Origin: Chaetoderma sp. LZ-2023a
Lineage: Eukaryota > Mollusca > Caudofoveata > Chaetodermatida > Chaetodermatidae
Reading direction: 5' to 3'
Length of the DNA stretch: 64,000 bases
Assembly (NCBI GenBank): GCA_034401795.1
Contig: CM067370.1
Coordinates: 107,717,387-107,781,386 of the forward strand
How positions within the stretch are numbered: the stretch's first letter is position 1; each line of letters begins with the position of its first letter. The notes under the pieces were generated by a model. The model did not search any database and had not been told where the DNA came from. It saw only the letters and a list, made by a program, of their open reading frames with translations. The position numbers and the translations under genes are program-made. Shown one piece after another: positions 53,867 to 64,000 of the stretch.

Positions 53867-54039
53867 AGAAAATTGTTGATCTGACAGAATTTGTGCCAAT
53901 TTTCGGTATGGAATTGTGTACTATGAAATTACGTTCCAGTAGAATTTTTTTAAATTCGGAATACAACTAGCATATTTCCTATAAGTACTTGTGGGTGAAA
54001 TTCTGGGGTGAACGTATTGCAATGAAAACCATGAATTAG

Positions 54040-54530
54040 CCTACGTTTGAGCCTCTGGCCGCAACAACGCCAGGTGAAATTAGTTTCAAAATATTCAACA
54101 CGATGTTGATTAAACAGTAAAGACTTGCCGGACTATTCAATGTTCATGACTGAGCTCGATACCCATTCATTTACACATTTTGGATTGTGACGTCAGCCTG
54201 TATATGACGTAATTGATTATGACGTCATATCCTTCAGTTACAGATCGAATCAAGCCATTATCATAGAAAATGACTGTTGAATAAATAGCAAAGACATACA
54301 ATTCGAACAGCGTCTAGTCAAATTAGTTTCAAAATATTCAACAGCATGTTGATTAAATAGTAAAGACGTGCAATTCGCATACTTGACTGGCTATTCAATG
54401 TTCCTGGTGGAGCTAGATATGTCATTCATTACACATTTCGATTGTGACGTCCAGCTACATCTGACCTAAATAATTATGACGTCATATACTGCAGAAACAG
54501 ATCAGAAAAATCCATTATCATACAAAATGT
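54040..54530 (-). mobile_element. two tandem palindromic MITE copies
   Basis: Reverse orientation, about 250 bp apart. Each has a single arm GAAATTAGTTTCAAAATATT or CAAATTAGTTTCAAAATATT, then ATGTTGATTAAA(C/T)AGTAAAG, GATTGTGACGTC and TATGACGTCATAT. The pair looks like a tandem duplication of a half-palindrome copy. Confidence 0.7.
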
Positions 54531-54599
54531 CCTATGTCTAATTGCCATTCAAGAGACCATTGTGGTTTTTCTTTTGCAATTTACTACTGGAATTATAGG

Positions 54600-54745
54600 A
54601 TCGGTTACCCAACCAGTCATTCCAGGGGTAAACTTTCAAAACAAGTTCTCCAGCGAGTAGCTAATACAAATGGACTTTTCTCACGATCACTGCAAGAAGC
54701 CATTTGTGGTCAGTTTGATAGAGTGCTAAAGTGGACATATAAGAG
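54600..54745. repeat. partial CCCTTT-type MITE
   Basis: CCAGTCATTCCAGGGGTAAA, CAAATGGACTTTTCTCACGA, AGAAGCCATTTGTGG and GAGTGCTAAAG. Right half of the family. Confidence 0.55.
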
Positions 54746-54749
54746 ACGC

Positions 54750-55900
54750 CGCATGTGTGCGTGTGCTTGAGCACTTTCATCTGCAGAAGGAATGATAAAC
54801 ATGTTTTGTACGCAGCCCTCCAGCAAAAGAAGAGTACTTATTTAGACTAGTTATTTGGAGTTCCGTTGGCTGTTTATTAAAATAATTAAGCGGTCATCGC
54901 CGCGCAAACTCTATTAGAGTCGGACCAGAACAAATAAGAGAGCTCACCATGAATCACGCGCATGAAGATAATAATTATGAGATATCCAGCAATCTAAAAA
55001 TAGGCCGTGTCTTCACGCCGAGAATTATTAGATCTCGTATCGATGGAGATCTCGCGAGACACAGCCCCACAATCTCCTGCGGGAAATGGCCGCGCCTATA
55101 GGCAATACTAGACAGCAATAAATAGAAGCGTACCCGTGGAGCGGGCGCACAATAATAATTTTGTGAATTTTTCGGATTCTCGGATCATGGCCAAAGCTGT
55201 CACACCATTTCCTGTGCTAAATCTTGAGCCAAATCGGACCAGTAATTTATGAGATATCATTTCTAAGCTGAATGATTATCGGGTTGGAATGACATTAAAT
55301 GTGTCGAAATGTGTGTAATAGATCATGTGTTAAACGCGCATCTGGATATAGCGAACTTCTTTTGGGCTGGCTACCTTTACTGGCCGTGACTTGAATAAAC
55401 TTTTAGGCTGATAACCTTAAAAACCCCATCATTGGTAGCTAAGCCGATTAACAGATTTTCAAGTGATAGGTCTACTGCTGGAGCAGTTCTTGCAAAGCAG
55501 CCGCAGCAGATATTAGAAGCAGCCACACAAGGCTTTGGCCAGTACTATGGAACCAGCTATTCTATGTGTTCACAAGACTTGGGTGGAAGAAGCAGGTATG
55601 TACAATTAAGTAATTCCATAAAAGGTTAGATGATAAATTTGCAGAATGAATGTTTGACAACTACTGACCCCTTAGGCCTACCTATTTTTGTTCTGAACTT
55701 AAGTAATGTATAACGATTTCGAAATAATGAATAAGTTGTCTGCTGACTCTAAACTTTTGCCATTTTATGATTAGCTTTGAAATTTTGAAACACGCTGTAC
55801 GAGTTAGAAACAAAATCAGTATCAAAGTGGCTAAACTTGAACAGCGCTCGAATTGCTTTCACAGCGTACATACGTTTCCTCCCGTGTACCGTGAACTCTT
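54750..55900. other. no gene seen
   Basis: Intron sequence of gene A without recognised repeats or coding stretches. Confidence 0.4.
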
Positions 55901-55904
55901 AAAC

Positions 55905-56005
55905 CTTCCAGATATACCCGTCGTCCTATCACACGGTCTCGCCCTGTATCGAACAGCGAACCGATGACCATAGACATAGACAGTTTATTGCAAAAATCCA
56001 ACGTA
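55905..56005. repeat. dispersed 100-bp repeat, copy 1
   Basis: ATATACCCGTCGTCCTATCA, then CGGTCTCGCCCTGTATCGAA and GACAGTTTATTGCAAAAATC. It is almost identical to 56892-56998. Read on the minus strand, the GCAATAAACTG part resembles a short retroelement tail. Confidence 0.8.
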
Positions 56006-56164
56006 AGGATACGGCAATACAAGTACAATCGTATAAATAAACAAGATATATGAAACAACTATAGGCCCTATATAAATTAATAAACACTACTTAATTAAAT
56101 ATATACATACTGTACAAAGCAATAGGTAAATCGTGTCCACAACCGGATTAACTACTGCAAAAGA

Positions 56165-56560
56165 TTGATCCACATCAAGTTATGCGCCGCACATTTGCAG
56201 CCCCGCCCACGTTCTGAGCGTGTTTGGATCGATTTATGTACTTTGAACCTTGAGGTCACAGGATCCCCTTTTTTCAGGGTGACTATACAGATAGGTTGCT
56301 GAATATTTTGAAACTAACCAGACCGGGCGCCATTGCAGTCTACGAGTGCACCAACACCCAACCAAACTAGCCTCAAAATGCCAACAGAATGTTCATTAGA
56401 TAGTAATTAACCATTCAAAGGATCTGCAAACTTGACGGACTTTTAAATGATCATGGTTGAGTTAAATTCGTCATTCGTTAGGTAGTTTGATTGTGACGCC
56501 AGCCTACGTAATTGATTGTGACGTCATATACTTAAGTAACTGACCGGATCTCACCATTAG
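56165..56560 (-). mobile_element. palindromic MITE, reverse copy
   Basis: GCCGCACATTTGCAGCCCCG, GGATCGATTTATG, a decayed core at about 56290-56390, AATGTTCATTAGATAGTAAT, TTTGATTGTGACGCCAGCCT and TTGATTGTGACGTCATATAC. Confidence 0.65.
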
Positions 56561-56704
56561 AATTATTTATGGGCAACTGTTATATTAGTATACGGTTTTT
56601 ATAAATCTTACGATGAAGTGGGGAACATTACCTCAAGGCATTTCGTTTCTCCATAATGACGTTGACAAATTTTAGAATCATTTTAGATATGTCTGTAGAG
56701 CTAC

Positions 56705-57420
56705 GATTGCATGATATTAAAAAAACCTACTTTATCTTGCTCATTTAAAGAATCAAAGTTAGAACAGCTAGACAACTCAGAAAATAAAGAATCCCTAGCT
56801 TCCTGGAATGTAGGACATTCTAAGACAAAGTGTCTCTCATCTTCTACTTTATTTAGATTGCAAAGATTACAGAGTCCCAACTCTGCAATCTTTCCAGATA
56901 TACCCGTCGTCCTATCACACGGTCTCGCCCTGTATCGAACAGCGAAGCGATGACCATAGACATAGACAGTTTATTGCAAAAATCCAACATACGGATACGG
57001 GGACTCTAAGGATATAAGTATAAGGGACACTACAGGTATCTTGGGCCGACAGTATCTATCTATTTCGATATGCAGACAGTGAGCGCTGAGCCCTAGCTTT
57101 GAAAATTCTCTGCGCTTTAAAACTATGGGCTGTGAGAAAATATAAATTTCATGATTAAAATTATCTTTAAAAAGCTTATAACAGCGCAATTTAGGGATTT
57201 TCTCGAAGTCGGTTATATGCCCTATCCATGCAGAAATGTATTCATTCTTGATGGTGTCCTGAAATAATTTAATAATTTTATGTCTATATAATGATCCCGG
57301 GTTTTCCCAGACACTAATTAGATTGAATTTCGACAGCAGGAGCTGAATGCACGCTGACCAATTAGAATCATCGTTTAGTGAATATGATTCTATGTATGCC
57401 TTCCGTACAATTGACGACGA
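56705..57420 (-). pseudogene. LINE ORF2 C-terminus with split zinc knuckle region
   Basis: On the minus strand: SNWSACIQLLLSKFNLISVW, EYISAWIGHITDFEKIPKLR, LGLSAHCLHIEIDRYCRPKI, a roughly 140-bp interruption containing the repeat at 56892-56998, then GLCNLCNLNKVEDERHFVLE and CPTFQEARDSLFSELSS. The pattern G-R-x-x-R-P-K followed by C-x-x-C-x-x-x-x-x-E-D-E-x-H-F-x-x-x-C is a known ending of many marine invertebrate non-LTR elements. Confidence 0.82.
56892..56998. repeat. dispersed 100-bp repeat, copy 2, inside a LINE
   Basis: Second copy of 55905-56005, inserted between the RPK motif and the zinc knuckle of the LINE C-terminus. Confidence 0.8.
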
Positions 57421-57556
57421 AATTTGAGTGGACGTATGTTAGTACAACGTGATATACCCTGCCATAAACGAATGGTCAGTAAGCAGAAAGAGTGGCTCAG
57501 AGTAATTTGATCAGTCACACCTCATAGGGAAGAGTGAAGAATAGAGTTGAACATGG

Positions 57557-57588
57557 TGTGTGCGTGCGTGCGTGCGTACGTACGTACG

Positions 57589-57684
<96 letters not shown>

Positions 57685-57686
57685 TG
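57557..57686 (+). repeat. GTGC microsatellite
   Basis: About 30 units of TGCG with a TACG interruption. The Thr/His/Ala/Arg frames on the other strand are artefacts. Confidence 0.95.
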
Positions 57687-57916
57687 GTCAGGGGAAAATG
57701 AAATAATGTGTGAGCACTGACAACATAAACGCGGACCATCCAGTCTGGTCAAGATCTTTCAAATAGTATCAAAGTTTGCAAATAATCATTTTATTCTGGT
57801 CACTGTGGCTTTGACCGTTTAATTATAAATTTATCACACCTCTTGAGGACCCCACGGGAAATTTTTTCTCCAAGTTTGTTTACGAAAAACCCTTGAAACT
57901 ACAGCCTGGAATAAGC

Positions 57917-58015
57917 TTTTGTGACTGACTGATCGACCGACTGATCCACGAACGATCAACTGACTGACCACCTGCACCGTCACCCCACCCTGACTGGCCC
58001 ACCGACTGACCAACT
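57917..58015 (+). repeat. GACTGACC-rich low-complexity stretch
   Basis: Imperfect repeats of GACTGAC, GACCGACTGA and ACTGACCA. Possibly an old minisatellite. Confidence 0.6.
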
Positions 58016-58099
58016 TGATGTTGAAAAACCAGAGCGATTGTTCCAAGGTCGTAGGTTTTGGTCTATGACCTTGTAACCTCAATATGATCTTACTGATTT

Positions 58100-60860
58100 A
58101 TAACAGTATAGTTAACCAGATCACCAAATTAGCCCGGATAGCCTTAAAGGGGAACACAAGAAGGGTCACCATTTTTTGCATAAAACACGCAGTTGTATCG
58201 TAGAGCACATATTTAAGCTACTGTGTAAAACTTTCTCGCGACATTTATATATAAATCCGATTAAAATGGTGTTAACACCCGCTATGTTACTATAAATTTC
58301 TGCGAGCTAATTAAACCTATTGTAGACATCGGATTGTCCTGTGGGATGTCATGACCCCGCGGGATGTCTTATATTTACGAGTAAGACCTAAATGAAATTC
58401 GTGTTTGAAAATACCAGGTGAGCTAACGAACCGAGTTATCATCAGTATTAATATATCTGTATTCGCTGTACTGGGTGACATCAATGTTGCTGCTGATGGA
58501 CAGTTTCGCAGAAACCAAGTCGAAACTGTCGAAACTGTAGCTAATATATTCATCTATTAGGTTAGGGATTGAATGAAATGGAATAGGACCTGCGGTTCTG
58601 TATTGATAGTATCTGTCAATAGTTGAAGATAAAAGTTGTTGCTGTGGGATCGGCACACACTTTTATAATATTCAGCAGTCATTTCGGCCAGTAGTTTAGT
58701 AAATAATCGAGGGAGAAGAATCGATAGGAATCGTAGGTGACACACTGACATTAGTTGTTGAGGTAGACATTCCGACTCTCTTACGAAAGTACAACAACAC
58801 CAGCTGGCAATGAGATCATACAGCTCATGTGCTTATTAACGTTCGTATCCTACAGGCTTATTCAAGATAGGCAATGGACAGGACAGAGGCATTATAGCGT
58901 CCTGTAGGAATTAATAACACAATTGAAATTTGTATATCAACTATATGTCAATCATAGAAAGGCATGCTACAACAACACATACCATAATGTTGTTAGTTAG
59001 CTGACAGATCACATCAAATCAGAACCAGCCAACACCGCTTTGACCCTGTTTAGTGGTATCTCCCCAGAAGAGAAGCCCAGAGTTTGATTAGTCAGGATGA
59101 CGTCATAATCAATGAGCATCGTTCAAACTCTGTGACAGAGAAACAGGAAGAACTTCGTTCAAAGTTAAATCGAGAGTTTAGACGATCATGGATTGGTCAG
59201 GACGACCAACAAGAATAGGTAGAAACTTCTAGGAGGAAATAAACGGATGTTGATTGGCGGACTGATTGTCCAGACCAGTCAAGCTGTGCTTATAGCCTAC
59301 CTAGAAGAGTCATTGAAACGAAGAATATATATTACGATATGTATATGTCTAGATATCGTAATATATATAGAACTTAGAAGTTATCAAAGTGTATAAATAA
59401 GGCACTTGGGCCATTATAGAATTAATCTTTCACCATCTGCGATTCCGTGAGCACAGTGTTGCTACGTCAGGTAGGATAAGCATACTAGCAGAAGTGTAGG
59501 AGTAGTCCGTTGTGTAGAGCATTGTGCTGATCGAATAGTAAAAGTTAGAAGTAGTAATACCAGCAGTAAAAGTTGGTAATCCATAGAGCAGTAATAATAT
59601 TGTATTATATAAATGCGTCTTTGAAATTATTCACGTTAGTGTAAAGAGTGTACAGATAGTTAAGTCTTATGATCATGTCGATAGTCACTTATAGGACTAG
59701 CGGTATGATCAGCGAACGAAAAGAAGAAAAAAGAAGAAGAAGTTAAGTCTAATAAAATTATCGTCTTGCTTAATAAAGATACCAGTTTGGGTTGTGCTTA
59801 ATTAGGAACTCTGAAGAGTAGAGAAACACTGCTCCGAAGCTGAATCTTCTGATATCAACAGGCCCGACTATCAATACAAATATCGTCTACCATCCGACGA
59901 GGCGAGTCGATAGTCATCTTCCACAGTGTCTGTAGTAGGAGGTTGTCGCAGCAACCCTACATCATAGTCTTATTGCAGATATTGTGGGACTCGTAAGGAA
60001 CCCCGAAGAAACAGAAAATCGTCACTATGACGTCATAGGTTGTATCCCATCCGACAAGAACCGTGATAACAGCACTCTAAAGACAAGAGTGCATGCATTT
60101 GGATGGTGATATATCTATCGGTGATAATGCTATCGACATCATTTATCTATGTACGGATTGAAGAGATTAAGACACTTATCACACTGTCGCAAATTTGTGG
60201 AATATATTTGTTATTTTTATACATTAGTTGCCGAACCTTAAGATGGCCATTTGCTATGAAGATACACGCTAATTGCATGAATATTACAATATCTCAGGAA
60301 TTTCTTTGGCTAGTATGAAAACATAAGTACCTAAAGATGGACTGGATGTGTGTAAGAACTATTTAAACTCTCATATTAATAGATGAAACTTTAATAACAT
60401 TATCTGCCGTAGCGCCAGTGAGAGTGTTAATTCAAAGATTGCAATTATATTGATATGCCTATACTATCGCGTCATTCATTTATTTCAAGATCAAAACTTG
60501 ATATCAAAATCGGCACCATCAGAGAATTCAGGCAAAGACTGTTATTATGTATTCTTCCACATTTCCGCAAATGTAGTTTATATATTCCTAACACCGTTGA
60601 AGAGAACACCCTCATAAAACGCAATTCGCAATATAAAATTGCGATAGCGTTGGATGACAGCGAGAAAAACGTTCAACTTATGACGTCATACGCCTCATCG
60701 GGGGAATAGAAATTTAACTAATGTATCACATAGTTAAATAGCGAAGATATACATTTCTAATTTGAGCACAGAGCTTCCTATTATATTTTTGAAAACGTTA
60801 CCGTCTGTAGATTCATTTAATACAAAGTAGTATAGAGGGTCTGGTGTTTCTCTTTAACCG
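58100..60860. other. no gene seen; possible promoter-plus-poly(A) module
   Basis: Most of this stretch is unassigned. At 59390-59850 there is GTATAAATAAGG followed about 370 bp later by TAATAAAATTA and CTTAATAAAGATACC, which could be the TATA box and poly(A) signals of a solo LTR. I could not define matching ends or a target duplication. Confidence 0.3.
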
Positions 60861-60865
60861 ATTCA

Positions 60866-61231
60866 CATTTCCAGTTTATCCATCCATCATATGCCGTCAT
60901 AATCAACTGTGTGACGTGTAGAATGACGTGATAATTATGTTATGATTGACTCGATTTAGTGAGTCTTAAACGCTTAGTAGTCCGACACGCTGTACGAAAT
61001 GTTTGTCTACTAAATAAACATTCTGTCGAATATTTTGAAACTAATTTGACTGGGCGCTGTTGCAGCACCCAGTAAAATTAGTTTCAAAGTATTCAGCAGC
61101 TAACCTATATAGTTTTCTGGAGATTGATAGTCAGCGAGTTCGGGGATTTATCGATCCCAACACGAGCGATGTGTGGATGGAGTTTAGCTAGAGATGAGCG
61201 GGGCATAGCTAAAACTGAAAAGGTCCATTGT
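60866..61231 (+). mobile_element. palindromic MITE
   Basis: CAGTTTATCCATCCATCATA, TGCCGTCATAATC, CTACTAAATAAACATTCTGT, core 61023-61100 with a shortened loop (GCTGTTGCAGCACC), CTATATAGTTTTCTGGAGAT, ATCGATCCCAACACGAGC, and right end AAACTGAAAAGGTCCATTG. The left terminal bases have decayed. Confidence 0.75.
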
Positions 61232-61244
61232 GAACTATGTAAGC

Positions 61245-62080
61245 TAAAACAAAGTTAACGCCGCCGCAGCCATTGTCGCGTTAGCCCACGTACCGGGCCT
61301 CATCCGAACTGATGGGTGGTGGTTGGGTGGGGCGGTCCCATGGTTCGCCCACCCTGAGGAAAATGTTGATACCTGAATAAGGACCATTATTTGACACGAC
61401 TTCAATTACTACATTTTTTCCAAAATTGATTCTTTTTCATTTTCCAAAAAATGTATGGAGCCGGCTCAACACCATTGGTGGTCCAATTAGGAGTGGATCA
61501 ACATAAAGGTATCCTATGATCAATACAAATGCCTCTACACCTTTGCTGACTTAATATCTCAGGGTTTTTTTCACGATTGTGGATGGGTGCTGGTGCTGAG
61601 ATTGGCTGGAGAAAATATCGTGGTGGCATTGACTAAGACAACAACCGATTTCTAAAAATTCCAAAATATCCAAAAACGCACGTGCATGATTGGATTGCTT
61701 TGAAATTGAGGGTTAAATAATTACTGCTTTTACATCGTTTACTAAAATGTATGATGATTCAGGAAATACGCTGCGGAATATTTTGAAAATAGTTGACAAT
61801 TTTGAAAATAAGGATTTGTCAATTTATACTTTGATTTGGTAATCTCGCTCTCTCCGCGACACCTCCCAACACTCTCTTGCCCTCTCCTTTTTATTTTTTC
61901 GTTCCTTACATCCAAGCCTCTCTTGGTCCCGGCCCAAGAGGTTTGATACCATGAGGTCCCTCATGGGCCCTGATGATATTATCATTGCTCCTTATCGTAT
62001 AAAATAACTAGCCAATTGTCTATAGTGATTGCCTACTTGTGCTCAATAAGGTCGTCACTTCGGACAGGTAGTACTGTAAT
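61245..62080. other. no feature seen
   Basis: Intron sequence of gene A. No frames, exons or repeats recognised. Confidence 0.4.
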
Positions 62081-62089
62081 AGAGGGATC

Positions 62090-62460
62090 CGATTTTTCAC
62101 TCAAGTATCTTATGTCATAGTCAAAATAACTATGTTCGCTGCCGTCAAAATCAAATGGCGTAGATCTGACACGAAGGGGACACATGTCCGACAGTAGTCG
62201 TTTGAATTGTATGTTTCGGGTGGATTTTCAAATTAATATAATAAGTATTATGTAGAATATTTTGAAACTAATTTGATTGGGAGCTGTTGCTGCCTCTAGA
62301 AGCAACAGCTCCAGGTCAAATTAGTTACAATATATTCAACCGCTTGTAACTTGTTCAACATACTTACCTTGAATTTGATATTCTATGAATGCATGGTTCA
62401 AAGGGAATCGATCGATTCAAACGCGTGTGCAAAGCGGGCGAAGCTTAGCTAGAAATGGGT
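62090..62460 (+). mobile_element. palindromic MITE
   Basis: GGGATCCGATTTTTCACTCA, CTTATGTCATAGTC, core 62250-62340 with strong arms and loop GCTGCCTCTAGAAGCAAC, then CGATCGATTCAAACGCGTG and GCTTAGCTAGAAATGGG. Confidence 0.72.
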
Positions 62461-62835
62461 ATGTATTCATTTTGTTAGTTACGTATATGACGTCACAATA
62501 AAATGCGTCACACGTATGTTGACGTCACAATGAAATACGTCATGAATCATGAAGTGCATAGCTAAGTCCGTCAGGAACATTTAATAGTCGGTCAGTTATA
62601 CGAATTGTATGTCTTTGCTATTTAATAACCATTCGGTTGAATGTTTTGAAACTAATTTGACTGGCTGAGGGCTGTGACAAGCAGCAACATCATCCAGTCA
62701 AATGAGTTTCAAAATAGTCAACAGCTTACCTGCATTTGTTTTCTGAAAATTGAAATTCAGGGAGTTCAGAGTTGGATCAATCACAACACAGACAACGCGT
62801 GGGTGGAGCTTAGCTAGAGATGGGCGGGACATGGC
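62461..62835 (+). mobile_element. palindromic MITE, directly adjoining the previous copy
   Basis: TATATGACGTCACAATAAAA, GTTGACGTCACAATGAAATA, CTATTTAATAACCATTCGGT, core 62635-62723, TTGTTTTCTGAAAATTGAAA and GGTGGAGCTTAGCTAGAGAT. It ends about 40 bp from the TM1 exon of the receptor. Confidence 0.72.
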
Positions 62836-62876
62836 TAATTAAATGGATTCATCGATTGCGTGTGCAGTGTTCTTAC

Positions 62877-63219
62877 CAAGTAGTAGCAGCTGGCCAAGCC
62901 ATACCGTTCGAAGACTATGCATGTCATATCTGTTCATGTTATTACCCAATACCGGCAGAAGTGTTGGCCTAAACTTTTCCTTAGTAGTCACAGTAGTCGA
63001 CACTTTTTCACTCTGCAAAGTGGTAGTAGATCTTTCCTCACTGCGCGTATCGTAATGTTGCTTTTGGTTTCTGGTCGTTTCCTTATCACAGGGGCAGAAG
63101 AGGAGGATAAATATGATGACTTCAACTATAATCACCGCCAAGATACCCAGGCCAGCGAGCACCATCAGGGCGATGACCCACCCACTATCGCGTAAGCCAT
63201 ACTCATTATCTTCTCGTCG
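62877..63219 (-). CDS. gene A (class C GPCR), TM1 exon with long first loop
   Basis: 343 bp with acceptor GTATTTCATCTACAG and donor CTTG/GTAAGA, phase 0 in and phase 1 out. The 114 residues are RREDNEYGLRDSG (extracellular), WVIALMVLAGLGILAVIIVE followed by VIIFILLF (helix 1), and a loop of nearly 60 residues rich in Thr, Ser, Lys and Glu (from CPCDKETTRNQ to NNMNRYDMH). It ends LRTVWLGQLLLL, the start of helix 2. A first intracellular loop this long is far above the roughly 15 residues usual in class C. The ligand-binding N-terminus must be encoded upstream, to the right of the window, so ligand class cannot be told. Confidence 0.88.
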
Positions 63220-63239
63220 CTGTAGATGAAATACGGAAG

Positions 63240-63263
63240 AATCATCATCATCATCATCATCAT
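63240..63263 (+). repeat. ATC (GAT) microsatellite next to the TM1 acceptor
   Basis: Eight units, lying 21 bp upstream of the exon on the minus strand. The apparent Asp run in the reading frame is intronic. Confidence 0.85.
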
Positions 63264-63346
63264 CGTGTCCATATAAACAAGAAGCTTTGCCTGTAGGCCT
63301 ATTGTTACCAGAGTCCAGATGTATATGCATAGGTTAAGTCTCTTAA

Positions 63347-63946
63347 AGGATACCTAATCCCATCTCTTGATAGCCATTCAGGTGATCTAACACGCTGCTC
63401 ATAAACTATCCAGGTAATTTTAAGCTTTTTATCATGCCGTTAAGGAAAGATATTCAGGCTTTAGTAGTTAAATGTTAGTACATTTCTACACACTATGATG
63501 GCTGTCATGATTTACTTTTCAACCAATCAGAAAAAACCTAGTGCGTCTGCCTCAGTATATACGCTCAGTCATAGAGGCGCCAGCTATAGTTTAGCAATGT
63601 GGTATAAAAGCAATCCTACAGGTAAGCTGTTAAATATTTTGAAACCAATTTGACTGGAAGTTGTTGCTGCCATAGGCAGCAACAACTTCCAGTCAAATTA
63701 GTTTCAAAATATTCAACGGAACGAGTATTATATACGAAAGAATGTAATGCATTGGCGCTTACATGACATCACACACTATCGCTTGAGGAGACAAAATGGC
63801 GGCGTCAGTGTTCAACATTTACTCGATATTACAAAGCAGATAATTACGATACAAATCAAGGAATATGACAGAATATGAATGATATGGAATCTATAAACCA
63901 TACTCTACCAGTGCAGTACAACATTTGAGATGAGATTAGTATCGCT
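63347..63946. mobile_element. TTAA-flanked MITE (AGGGAT ends) carrying the palindromic module
   Basis: 600 bp, TTAA at 63343-63346 and 63947-63950. Inverted ends AGGATACCTAATCCCATCTC and GAGATGAGATTAGTATCGCT. The interior has the best hairpin core in the window, 63628-63717, with about 43-bp arms, one or two mismatches and the loop CTGCCATAGGCAG. A second copy of the element, with a broken core, is at 15303-15795. It sits just upstream of the TM1 exon, in an intron or 5' region of gene A. Confidence 0.82.
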
Positions 63947-64000
63947 TTAATAATTGAAGGAAGTATTTTTTTTCTCTACAGACAATTTATTCACAGATTA

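Noticed and set aside
57515..57752. Thr/His/Ala/Arg repeat proteins
   Set aside because: GTGC microsatellite.
58903..59967. Solo LTR bounded by TGTAGG and CCTACA
   Set aside because: The terminal match is only a few bases and no target duplication flanks it.
62843..63195. 70- and 92-codon plus-strand frames
   Set aside because: Antisense shadows of the TM1 exon.
63220..63330. Poly-Asp N-terminal extension of the TM1 exon frame
   Set aside because: Lies upstream of a strong splice acceptor (TTTCATCTACAG); the GAT repeat is intronic.

Overview
This 64 kb window is animal nuclear DNA. It is AT-rich, with small coding exons bounded by consensus GT..AG splice sites, introns of many kilobases, and transposable elements and microsatellites in nearly all remaining sequence. 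The repeats (a DIRS tyrosine-recombinase retrotransposon, several CR1/L2- and RTE-like LINE fragments, short palindromic MITEs, ACGC and trinucleotide microsatellites, and a long repeat ending in AGGTGAGCGATACAGGCCC) fit a marine invertebrate. A mollusc or another lophotrochozoan is my best guess; an amphioxus-like animal cannot be excluded. I see no bacterial-type operon, CRISPR array or complete host RNA gene.

Two host genes run on the minus strand. Gene A (about 39.2-63.2 kb) encodes the seven-helix core and cytoplasmic tail of a class C (family 3) G-protein-coupled receptor. Six exons were placed by eye: 63219-62877 (TM1 and loop), 49814-49570 (TM2-3), 44406-44145 (TM4-5), 42079-41913 (TM6-7), 41148-40805 (tail) and about 39522-39237 (tail and stop). 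The splice phases agree across all the transmembrane exons. The extracellular N-terminus lies beyond the right edge. Gene B (about 1.7-13.1 kb) has four exons, 13054-12866, 10717-10550, 2599-2379 and 1883-1763. It encodes a compact Tyr/Pro/His/Lys-rich protein of about 230 residues that I do not recognise.

The largest mobile element is a 7.1 kb DIRS retrotransposon (about 2687-9803, minus strand) in an intron of gene B. It has inverted terminal repeats, an internal complementary region matching both outer ends, and gag-like, RT/RNase H/methyltransferase-like and tyrosine recombinase frames with visible catalytic residues. The stretch 16.9-31 kb is a graveyard of LINE pieces with nested insertions: a hAT-type element with an 8-bp target duplication, a CAGGG-ended MITE with a 6-bp duplication, and a 1.1 kb repeat that replaces an RT core. 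Other LINE remnants lie at 34.5, 35.9, 37.1, 42.1-43.4, 45.0, 50.2-52.8 and 56.7-57.4 kb. A pair of tRNA-derived SINEs lies at 53.3-53.9 kb.

The most unusual feature is a palindromic module, TTGAATATTTTGAAACTAAT...GCTGCCATAGGCAGC... and its complement. It occurs about twenty times and sits inside short elements with at least three different kinds of ends: TTAA-flanked CCTTTT ends, TTAA-flanked AGGGAT ends, and ATGGACCTTTCCAGTTT ends. This looks like one hairpin core shared by several MITE families. Many copies also carry TGACGTCA (CRE/ATF-type) sites, and many lie in the introns of the receptor gene.
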